Assembly (NCBI RefSeq): GCF_001428405.1
Contig: NZ_LMSL01000041.1
Span: 710,680-745,717 of the forward strand
Length of the DNA: 35,038 nucleotides
Reading direction: 5' to 3'
Origin: Frateuria sp. Soil773
GTDB lineage: Bacteria > Pseudomonadota > Gammaproteobacteria > Xanthomonadales > Rhodanobacteraceae
Shown here: piece after piece, positions 27,727 to 35,038 of the stretch
Layout: each line of letters starts with the position of its first letter
Position numbering within the stretch: position 1 is the stretch's first letter
Notes under the pieces: model-generated
Seen by the model: only the letters and a program-made list of their open reading frames with translations
Told to the model about the DNA's origin: nothing
The model's database searches: none
Program-made: the position numbers and the translations under genes

Positions 27727-30162
27727 TCATTCGTAGCGCAGCGCCACCGCCGGATCGACCCGCAGCGCGCGCAGCAGCGGCACCAGCGCGGCGAGCAGGG
27801 TCATCGCCGCCACCAGCGCCACCACCGGCACGAACACCGACGGGTCGGCGGCGCGGGTTTGCATGTGCGCATCGGCCAGCGCATGCGACCACGGCACCGC
27901 CAGCAGCACGCCGATGCCGAGCCCCAGCGCGAGCTGCCAGCCGAGCTGGCGGCCGACCTGGCGCGCGATCGCGCCGGCGTCCGCGCCGATCGCGCGGCGG
28001 ATGCCGATCTCCTGCGTGCGCTGTTCCACCGAGAACGCCAGCACGCCGTACAGGCCGGCCGCGGCGAGCAGCAGGGCGACGACGCCGAGCGCGGCGAACA
28101 CCTCGGTGAGCACGGTCATGCCCACCCGACCGCGCGCCATGCACGCCGCCTGGGTGCACTCGTCGTACACCGCCGCGTCGGTATCCACGCCGTGCAGCAC
28201 GCGGGCCAGCGTCGGCGCGAAGGCGGCCGCCGGGCCGTCGGTGCGCACCGCCAGGCCCATGCCGTGCAGCGGGCCCTGCCCGGCCGCCTGCGCCAGCGGC
28301 AGCATGAAGCCGGGGCGCGAGGTGTTGAGCATGTCGTCCATCTGCAGCGACTCGATCACGCCGACGACGCGCAACGCCTTCGCCGCCGGCCTGTCCGGCC
28401 AGATCACCAGTTGCTGGCCCAGCGCGGCGCGTCCCGGCCACAGCCGCTCGGCCATCTTGCGGTCGACCACCGTGACCGCCGCGTGCTGCGCGTCGTCCTG
28501 CGCGCCGAAGAAGCGGCCTTCCAGCAGCTTCACGCCGTACACGTCGAGGAAGCCGGGATCGACCAGGCCGAGCTGGGCCTTCGGCCAGCCGTCGGCCGGT
28601 TCGACCTGGCCCAGCGCGCCGACGTATTCGTGGCTGCCCAGCTCCGCTCCGGGCACGGTATTCGCGACCGTCGCCATGCGCACGCCGGCGGTCTCGCGCA
28701 GGCGCTCGACCGCGCGCTCGAAGAAGGCGATGCGCTGCGCGTCCCCGGCGTACCGCGCGGGCGGCAGCGCGATCCGCGCCGTGGCCACCTGGCCGGCGTG
28801 CACGACCCCGGCCGGCGTGCCGTGCATCAGCGCCTCCAGCGAACGCACGAAGGTGCCCGCGCCGACCAGCAGCACCACGGTCAGCGCGATCTCGCCCACC
28901 ACCAGGCCGCGCGCGATCTTCGGGAAGAAGCCGGCCGAGCCCTTGCCGCTGTCGCGCAGCGCCTCCTGCAGGTCCACGTGCGCCGCGCGCCAGGCCGGCA
29001 GCAGGCCGGCGAACAGGGTCGCCGCCAGCGCCGCCACGGCCGCCGCCGCGACCAGCACCGGCCCGAGTTCGAGATGGATGTAGCTGCTCAGCGACTGGCC
29101 CTGCGCCGCATACGTGCCCACCAGCCAGCGGTCGCCGCCCGCCACCATCGGCAGCGCGATGGCGAGCGCGCCTACGCTCAGGCACAGGCTCTCGGCCAGC
29201 GCGCCGACCATCAGCCGGCGCGGATGGCTGCCCAGCGCGCTGCGCAACGCCAGTTCGCGGCGCCGCGCGAGCACCTGCACCAGTTGCAGGTTGGCGACGT
29301 TCACGCAGGCCAGCAGCAGCACCGTCGCGCAGGCGCCGAACATCAGCCACACCCAGCGGCGCAGGTCTTCCGGCACCAGCCCCAGCGCAAGCGGCTTGGC
29401 GATGATGTGCATGGGCCGGCTGCCCGCCGGCAGCACGCGCTGCAGCGCGTCGGCCTGCGCATCCAGCGCGGCGTAAAGCGAGGCGGCGGTCTCGCCCGGC
29501 TTCAGGCGCGCCACGCCGAGCACGTCGGCGTGCTGGCCGGGATGCAGCGCCAGCGGCTTCCATATCCGGCTGTTGCGGGGGAAGCCGAAGTCTGCCGGCA
29601 GCACGCCGACCACCGTGGCCCAGTCGCCGCCCACGCGCACCGCGCGCCCCACGACCCCGGGATCGCCGCCGAACGCCTGCTTCCACAGCGTCTCGCCGAT
29701 CAGCACCGCCGGCGGCGCGCCCGGTGCCTCGTCGGCGGCCGTGAAGCCGCGCCCGAGCAGCGGCTGCACGCCCAGCAGGTCCATCATCGAGGCGGTGAAG
29801 CTGCCGCCTTCGTACAGCGTCGCGCGGTCGCCGGCGTCCAGCACGATGCCGACCTCCTGGTAGGCGCCCAGCCGCTCCACGCCGGACAGCGAATGCTGCA
29901 GCAACTGGTACTGCGCGCCGTCGAGGCTGTCGATGCCGATGCCCACGTCGCCGACGCCGCCGCTGGCGTCCCGTATCTCGCCGATCGCCACCAGCCGGTC
30001 CGCGTGCGGGTACGGCAGCGGCGCCAGGATCAGCGCGTGCACCAGGTTGAACACGAACAGGGTCAGGCCGAGCCCGACCCCGAGCACCCCGACCGACAGC
30101 AGGCTGTAGCCGGGCCGCCGGCGCAGCCGCCGCAACGCATCGCGTATTTCGCCGAAAAGCAT
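27727..30162 (-). CDS. MacB/FtsX-type permease with duplicated module (third of three)
   Basis: An 811-residue inner-membrane protein. Eight membrane helices are arranged as two 1+3 modules, each with a large periplasmic domain of MacB_PCD type after its first helix: helix 1 at about 18-40, helices 2-4 near 290-420, helix 5 at GLVVGEIALTVVLLVGAGTF, helices 6-8 in the last 130 residues. It ends LLRALRVDPAVALRYE, the usual FtsX-domain finish. Length and duplication match the ADOP-type permeases often found without an ATPase gene beside them. MacB relatives push substrates from the periplasm outward using a separate ATPase and adaptor; neither is in the window. GGGGGGAA supports the ATG at 30162, 1 base after the preceding stop. 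Confidence 0.87.
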   Translation of the reverse strand: MLFGEIRDALRRLRRRPGYSLLSVGVLGVGLGLTLFVFNLVHALILAPLPYPHADRLVAIGEIRDASGGVGDVGIGIDSLDGAQYQLLQHSLSGVERLGAYQEVGIVLDAGDRATLYEGGSFTASMMDLLGVQPLLGRGFTAADEAPGAPPAVLIGETLWKQAFGGDPGVVGRAVRVGGDWATVVGVLPADFGFPRNSRIWKPLALHPGQHADVLGVARLKPGETAASLYAALDAQADALQRVLPAGSRPMHIIAKPLALGLVPEDLRRWVWLMFGACATVLLLACVNVANLQLVQVLARRRELALRSALGSHPRRLMVGALAESLCLSVGALAIALPMVAGGDRWLVGTYAAQGQSLSSYIHLELGPVLVAAAAVAALAATLFAGLLPAWRAAHVDLQEALRDSGKGSAGFFPKIARGLVVGEIALTVVLLVGAGTFVRSLEALMHGTPAGVVHAGQVATARIALPPARYAGDAQRIAFFERAVERLRETAGVRMATVANTVPGAELGSHEYVGALGQVEPADGWPKAQLGLVDPGFLDVYGVKLLEGRFFGAQDDAQHAAVTVVDRKMAERLWPGRAALGQQLVIWPDRPAAKALRVVGVIESLQMDDMLNTSRPGFMLPLAQAAGQGPLHGMGLAVRTDGPAAAFAPTLARVLHGVDTDAAVYDECTQAACMARGRVGMTVLTEVFAALGVVALLLAAAGLYGVLAFSVEQRTQEIGIRRAIGADAGAIARQVGRQLGWQLALGLGIGVLLAVPWSHALADAHMQTRAADPSVFVPVVALVAAMTLLAALVPLLRALRVDPAVALRYE

Positions 30163-30163
30163 G

Positions 30164-32605
30164 TCATTCCCCCCGCAAGGCGCGCATCGGCGCCACTCTC
30201 GCCGCACGCAGCGCGGGCAACAGGCAGGCCAGCAGCCCCGCCAGCGCCAGCACCGCGCACACGCCCATCACCGCGACCGGATCGAAGGCGCTGCTGCGCC
30301 CGAGCAAGGTCATCAGCAGCACGGCCAGCGCATGCGACGCGGCCAGTGCGGCCGCCACGCCGATCGCCAGCCCCGCCGCGATCTGGGCCAGACCGCCGCG
30401 CATCACCAGCCGCAGCAGCCGCCACGGCTCGGCACCCAGCGCCATGCGCACGCCGAACTCGCGCTCGCGCGCGGCCACCGCCACCGCCATCACCGCGTAC
30501 AGCCCGGCCGCCGCCAGCAGCAGCGCCAGCGCGGCGAACAGGCCGATCAGCCACAGGCTCAGCCGCGCGGTCGCGGTGGTCTCGCGCACGATGCTGTGCA
30601 TCGTGCGCAGGTTGGCGATCGGCTGCTCCGGCGCGACCTCGGCCAGCGCCTCGCGCACGCCGGCCTGCCAACCCATCGGGTTGCCGTGGCCGCGCAGCGC
30701 GAAGCGCAGCGGCTCCAGGTCGCGGAAGATCGCCAGGTTCTGCTCTGGCACCTGCGCCAGCGGCACGTACACCACCGGCTGCTTCGGCTGCAGCGCGCCG
30801 CGCTGGTAGGTGTCGCCCACCACGCCGACGATGCGCGTCGGCCACGACAGGTCGCCGTCGCCTTCCACGTTCACGATCCGGCCCAGCGCATGGCCGCCGT
30901 AGTAGGCGTCGGCCAGGTCCTGGCTGACGATGGCGACCCGCTCGTTGCCGGTCGTGTCGCCGCGCGCGAAGTCGCGCCCCTCGCGCAGCGGGATGCCGAA
31001 CAGCCCGAAGAAGCCGGGGCCGATGCCGTGGTACTGCGCCACGAATTCCTTGCCCTCCGGCGTGCGCATGCCATTCTGGAACTGGCCGTACATGTCGTCG
31101 CTGGCGGGCAGGTTGGTGGTCACCGCGGCGCCGGCGATGCCGGGGATCGCGCGCAGCCGCTGCACCAGCCGCTGCGACAGCCGGTGCACCGCGGCCACGT
31201 CCGGGTAGTCGGCGCGCACCGGCGCCAGCTCGAAGGTGAGCACGTCGTCGCCGGCGAAGCCCAGCTCCAGCCGCGAGGCGTCGTAGAGCCCGTGCACGAA
31301 CACCCCGGCCGCGCACAGCAGCACCGCCGCCAGCGCCACCTGTGCCACCACCAGCACGCGGCCCAGCCGGCCGCTGCGCAGGCCGATGCCGCTGCGACCG
31401 CCTTCGCGCAGTTCGTCCACCGTGGTCGCGCTGCGGCTGCGCCACAGCGCCAGCACCGCCGCCAGCAGCGCGCCCAGCAGGCCGATGGCGAAGGCCAGCA
31501 GCCAGGCGCCCGCGCCCACATGCAGGCGCCCGCCCCACAGCCATTCGGCGGGAATGAACCCTTGCAGCAGGGCCAGCCCCGCGACTGCAAGCAGCATCCC
31601 CAGCAGCGCGCCCGCGCCGCCCACCAGCAGCCCCTCGCCCAGCGCCGGCAGCATCAGCCGCAGCAGCGGCGCGCCCAGCGCGCTGCGAACCGCGGCGTCG
31701 TGGTTGCGCGACAGCGCGCGCAGCAGCATCAGGTTGGCCAGGTTGACCAGCGCGATCAGCAGCAACAGCAGCGCGCTGGCCATGAACAGCAGCAGCATCG
31801 GGCGCGCGTCCTGCTGCACGGTCGAGGCCAGGCTCCCGGCGCCGAAGCGCGGCTTCTTCCAGTTGCCGCCCATGCCCATGTCGCGGTACATCGTGCGCTC
31901 GCGCGCGTCGGCCTGCGCCGCCACCGCGGCGATGTCCGCGCCGGGCGCCAGCCGCGCGAGCGTCACGGTGCCGTTGCGGCTGTAGGCGTGGCTGACCGCG
32001 GGCAGCGCCATCGGCAGCACCACGTCGCCCGGGCCCAGCACCGTGTTGAAGGCCGCCGGCAGCACGCCGACGATGGTGCGCTCCACGCCTTCCACGCGCA
32101 GGCTGCGGCCGATCGCGCGGACGTCGCCGCCGAAGCTGCGCTGCCAGAAGCCGTGGCCCAGGATCACCGCGGGCGGCCCGTTCGGACGGTCTTCCTGCGC
32201 GTCGAAGTTGCGCCCCAGCAGCGGCTGCAGGCCCAGCGTAGGCAGCATCGGCCGGTCCATGTAGATCACCGGCACCTGCGCCGGCGCGCCCGCGCCGGCG
32301 ACGTTCACCGTTGAGCGCGGCCGCCACAGCCCCAGCGAAAGCACGCCGTCGAGCCTGTCCAGGTACTGGTACTCGTGCGGCGAGATGCCGCCCGGGTAGC
32401 CGTTGTCGTGCAGGCTGCCGATCACCGCCAGCCGCGAAGGCTGCGGCACCGGCAGCGGACGCCACAAGGTGTTGCCGATCAGCGTGGCCACCGCCACGGT
32501 GGCGCCGATGCCCAGCGCCAGCACGCCGCTCGCCAGCAGCAGGAAGCCGGGGCGGCGCAGGCTGGCGCGCCAGGCGCGCCGGATTTCGGCAAGCAGGATC
32601 GCCAT
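30164..32605 (-). CDS. MacB/FtsX-type permease with duplicated module (second of three)
   Basis: An 813-residue paralogue of its two neighbours with the same eight-helix, two-module plan. It begins MAILLAEIRRAWRASLRRPG, then the first helix (FLLLASGVLALGIGATVAVA). Characteristic segments are GRSLRVEGVERTIVGVLPA in the first periplasmic domain, ALVNLANLMLLRALSRNHDA after helix 2, and REREFGVRMALGAEPWRLLR between helices 6 and 7. It ends APMRALRGE. It is closer to the upstream permease than to the downstream one: both end MRALRGE and share the start ASLRRPGFLLLA. GGGGGGAG precedes the ATG, which lies 5 bases after the upstream gene's stop, so tight coupling is expected. Confidence 0.88.
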   Translation of the reverse strand: MAILLAEIRRAWRASLRRPGFLLLASGVLALGIGATVAVATLIGNTLWRPLPVPQPSRLAVIGSLHDNGYPGGISPHEYQYLDRLDGVLSLGLWRPRSTVNVAGAGAPAQVPVIYMDRPMLPTLGLQPLLGRNFDAQEDRPNGPPAVILGHGFWQRSFGGDVRAIGRSLRVEGVERTIVGVLPAAFNTVLGPGDVVLPMALPAVSHAYSRNGTVTLARLAPGADIAAVAAQADARERTMYRDMGMGGNWKKPRFGAGSLASTVQQDARPMLLLFMASALLLLLIALVNLANLMLLRALSRNHDAAVRSALGAPLLRLMLPALGEGLLVGGAGALLGMLLAVAGLALLQGFIPAEWLWGGRLHVGAGAWLLAFAIGLLGALLAAVLALWRSRSATTVDELREGGRSGIGLRSGRLGRVLVVAQVALAAVLLCAAGVFVHGLYDASRLELGFAGDDVLTFELAPVRADYPDVAAVHRLSQRLVQRLRAIPGIAGAAVTTNLPASDDMYGQFQNGMRTPEGKEFVAQYHGIGPGFFGLFGIPLREGRDFARGDTTGNERVAIVSQDLADAYYGGHALGRIVNVEGDGDLSWPTRIVGVVGDTYQRGALQPKQPVVYVPLAQVPEQNLAIFRDLEPLRFALRGHGNPMGWQAGVREALAEVAPEQPIANLRTMHSIVRETTATARLSLWLIGLFAALALLLAAAGLYAVMAVAVAAREREFGVRMALGAEPWRLLRLVMRGGLAQIAAGLAIGVAAALAASHALAVLLMTLLGRSSAFDPVAVMGVCAVLALAGLLACLLPALRAARVAPMRALRGE

Positions 32606-32610
32606 CGCGC

Positions 32611-35038
32611 TCACTCCCCCCGCAACGCGCGCATCGGCGCGGCCCTGCCGGCCCGGAGGGCCGGCGCCATGCAGGCCAGCACGCCCGCCACGGCGAGCAC
32701 GGCGCACGTGGCGAGGATCGACCACGGGTCGAACGCGCTGCGGCCCAGTTGCACCACCACGCCGCGCAGCACGCCCGAGCCGGCCGCGTCCAGCGCCATG
32801 CCCACCGCGAGGCCCAGCGCGATCTGCAGCAGGCCGCCGCGCAGCACCAGCAGCAACAGGCCGCGCGGCGCCGCGCCCAGCGCCGCGCGCACGCCGAATT
32901 CGCGCTCGCGCGCGGCCACCGCCACCGCCATCACCGCGTACATGCCCACGCCGGCGAGCAATAGCGCCAGGCCGCCGAGCAGGCCGACCAGCATCAGGTT
33001 GAACTGGGTGTCGGTGGTGGTGTCGCGCACGATGTAGGCCATGCTGAACACATGGTCGATGGGCTGGTCCGGCGCCACTTCGGCCACCGCCTGCCGGACG
33101 GCGTCGCGGTAGCCGTCCGGCTCGCCGCGCACCTTCAGGGCGTAGCGCAGGGGCTCGAAGCTGCGGAATATGCTCAGGTCGTCCTCGGGCATCTGCGCCA
33201 GCGGCAGGTACAGGATGGGCATCACCGAATCGGGATCTTCCGGCCCGAACTGGTAGGTGTCGGCCACCACGCCGACGATGCGCGCGGACACGATGTTGGT
33301 GCCCGTGCGCGGCCGCTGCAGCGCGTACTGCTGGATCGTCCGGCCCAGCGCGTTGCCGCCGTAGTAGGTGTCGGCGAACTTCCGGTTGACGATCGCCACG
33401 GCCTCGCTACCGCGCATGTCGCCTTGCGCGAACGGCCGCCCCTGCACCACGCGGACGCCGAACGTGGCGAAGTAATCCGGGTCCACGCCGCGGAACTGCT
33501 CGTTGAACTCCTCGCCGCCCGGCAGATGCAGGCCGCCCATGTTGAACTGCTCGCCGGTGGGCAGGTTGGTGCCGACCGTCGCCAGGCTCACTCCCGGTAT
33601 CTGCCGCAGGCGCTCGACCAGGCGCTGCGACACCGACTGCACCGACGCCGCGTCCGGATAGGCCGCCTTGACCGGCGCCAGCTCGAAGGTGAGCACGCCG
33701 CGCGCGTCGTAGCCCAGGTCGATCCGGGATGCGGCCAGCAGGCTGTGCAGGAACACCCCCGCGCTGCACAGCAGCAGCGAGGCCAGCGCCACCTGCGCGA
33801 CCACCAGCACCTTTCCCAGCAGGCCGCCGCGGCGGCCCAGCCCGCTGCGGCCGCCTTCGCGCAGGCTGTCCATCGACAAGGCCGTGCGGCCGCGCCACAG
33901 GCCGAGCACGGTGGCGACCAGCGCGCCGAACAGGCCGACAGCGACGGCCAGGCCCCAGGCGGGCCAGCCGAGGCTGAGCCCGCCGGCGCGCGTCCACTCC
34001 ACCGCCATCCAGTCCGTCGGCATCCACGTGCGCAAGGCCCACAGCCCCAGCGCGGCCAGCGCCTGCCCGAACAGCACGCCGGCCACGCCGACCAGCACGC
34101 CCTCCGCCATCGACGGCAGCGCCACCCGCCAGGCCGGTGCGCCGAGCGCGCCGCGCACCGAGGCGTCGTGGCTGCGCCCTATCGCGCGCAGCATCATCAG
34201 GTTGGTGAGGTTGACCATCGCGATCAGCAGCAGCATCGCGGCGCAGGCCAGCCACATCAGCGAGGTCGCGCGCTGGCCCTGGTGCTGCTTCGCGCCGAAA
34301 TCCTGCGCGCCGAAATGCTGGAGCCGCCAGAAGCCGCCGCCGTACCCGCTGCCACCCGGCGCGGCGTAGAAGGCGCGCAGGCGCGTGTCCACCTGCGCGC
34401 CCAGCGCCTGCGCCGTGGTGCCCGGCGCGAGCCGCGCCACCGCGACGTAGTTGGTGCCGTCGTCGCGCGAATGTTCGGGCAGCGCGGCCGGCAGCGCGAT
34501 CGCGGCCTGGCCCAGGTCGAAGCCGGCCGGCAACACGCCGACGATGGCGTGCGCCACGCCCTCCACCTGCAAAGTCCGGCCGACCGCCGCCGGATCGCCG
34601 CCGAAGCGGCGCAGCCAGAAACCGTGGTACAGGATCACCGCCGGCGGTCCGTTCGGCCGGTCCTCCTGCTCGGTGAAATTGCGCCCCAGCGCGGGCTGCA
34701 CGCGCAGCACGGACAGCAGGCCGCGGTCGATCTCCAGCGCCGGCACCTGCACCGGTTCGCCGTAGCCGGCGATGTTGGTGGCGGTCAGCCCGGTCTTGAA
34801 GGCGCCCAGGGAACCCGCGCCCGGCAGGCCGGCCAGTTGCTGGTACTGCTGCGGCGAGATGGCGCCGACGTCGCCCCGCTGCACCTGGCCCAGCGCCACC
34901 AGCCGGTGCGGCTCGGCATAAGGCAGGGGCCGCAGCAGCACGCCGTCGATCAGGGTGAACACCGCGCTGGCCGAACCCACGCCCAGCGCCAGCACGCCGG
35001 CCGCCAGCAGCAGGAAGCCGGGCCGGCGCAGGCTGGCG
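32611..35038 (-). CDS. MacB/FtsX-type permease with duplicated module (first of three, N-terminus cut by window edge)
   Basis: The reading frame is open to the right edge. The first visible codons read ASLRRPGFLLLAAGVLALGV, matching the start of the second permease, so only about 15 residues seem to be missing. About 808 residues are visible. Features are LPYAEPHRLVALGQVQRGDV after helix 1, GRTLQVEGVAHAIVGVLPAG, AMVNLTNLMMLRAIGRSHDA after helix 2, and REREFGVRAALGAAPRGLLL between helices 6 and 7; it ends APMRALRGE. An internal Met at 34995 should not be taken as the start, because homologous sequence continues upstream of it. The ATPase or adaptor genes expected for such systems, if linked, would lie beyond the edge. 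Confidence 0.87.
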   Translation of the reverse strand, partial: ASLRRPGFLLLAAGVLALGVGSASAVFTLIDGVLLRPLPYAEPHRLVALGQVQRGDVGAISPQQYQQLAGLPGAGSLGAFKTGLTATNIAGYGEPVQVPALEIDRGLLSVLRVQPALGRNFTEQEDRPNGPPAVILYHGFWLRRFGGDPAAVGRTLQVEGVAHAIVGVLPAGFDLGQAAIALPAALPEHSRDDGTNYVAVARLAPGTTAQALGAQVDTRLRAFYAAPGGSGYGGGFWRLQHFGAQDFGAKQHQGQRATSLMWLACAAMLLLIAMVNLTNLMMLRAIGRSHDASVRGALGAPAWRVALPSMAEGVLVGVAGVLFGQALAALGLWALRTWMPTDWMAVEWTRAGGLSLGWPAWGLAVAVGLFGALVATVLGLWRGRTALSMDSLREGGRSGLGRRGGLLGKVLVVAQVALASLLLCSAGVFLHSLLAASRIDLGYDARGVLTFELAPVKAAYPDAASVQSVSQRLVERLRQIPGVSLATVGTNLPTGEQFNMGGLHLPGGEEFNEQFRGVDPDYFATFGVRVVQGRPFAQGDMRGSEAVAIVNRKFADTYYGGNALGRTIQQYALQRPRTGTNIVSARIVGVVADTYQFGPEDPDSVMPILYLPLAQMPEDDLSIFRSFEPLRYALKVRGEPDGYRDAVRQAVAEVAPDQPIDHVFSMAYIVRDTTTDTQFNLMLVGLLGGLALLLAGVGMYAVMAVAVAAREREFGVRAALGAAPRGLLLLVLRGGLLQIALGLAVGMALDAAGSGVLRGVVVQLGRSAFDPWSILATCAVLAVAGVLACMAPALRAGRAAPMRALRGE

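Overview
The window is a high-GC stretch (hand counts near 70% G+C over most genes) of what looks like a gammaproteobacterial chromosome. Protein styles and gene content suggest the Xanthomonadales, most likely Rhodanobacteraceae (Rhodanobacter, Dyella or Luteibacter type). That placement is inference, because no rRNA or other marker gene lies in the window. No tRNA, rRNA, CRISPR array, insertion sequence or phage gene was recognised.

Layout, left to right. (1) 0-7.6 kb, plus strand: a GlcD/D-lactate-dehydrogenase-type FAD oxidase, a membrane lipoprotein, an Fe-S family 4/5-like uracil-DNA glycosylase, the eroded 3' end of a LysE/RhtB exporter (minus strand), a NupG-type nucleoside transporter, a large LysM protein behind a perfect palindrome, and dusB. 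(2) 7.6-8.14 kb: an intergenic region with two copies of a palindromic repeat. (3) 8.1-11.35 kb, minus strand: a Fur-controlled siderophore unit made of a FepA/CirA-like TonB receptor and a periplasmic IroE/Fes-like esterase. (4) 11.38-15.5 kb, plus strand: methionine/SAM metabolism. metE sits behind a sigma70 promoter overlapped by two tandem met-box-like octamers and a cobalamin riboswitch; metK follows.

(5) 15.5-20.6 kb: a compositionally distinct block (43-58% G+C in sampled 60-base stretches). It holds a promoter, a 45-residue peptide gene with a strong ribosome binding site, a strong terminator, and two tandem uncharacterised genes that appear to be distant paralogues (cupin-like core plus helical-repeat tail, the first degenerate). 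Convergent with them is a large Ser/Thr kinase with TPR repeats. The peptide-terminator-two-gene block is the best candidate here for an undescribed system. (6) 20.8-23.9 kb: uup (probably leaderless) and a convergent D-Ala-D-Ala carboxypeptidase with a very basic tail. (7) 24.0-35.0 kb, minus strand: three roughly 810-residue duplicated MacB/FtsX-type permeases (the first truncated by the window edge), a membrane-anchored protein of unknown function, and an NtrC-like response regulator with an NtrY-like kinase. This is probably an export system with its own sigma54-type control; no ATPase gene is in the window.

Methionine synthesis is the most clearly regulated part: B12 sensed by RNA, and probably SAM sensed by a repressor, converge on metE, whose product feeds metK. 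Iron supply is controlled separately from the neighbouring promoter, facing the other way.
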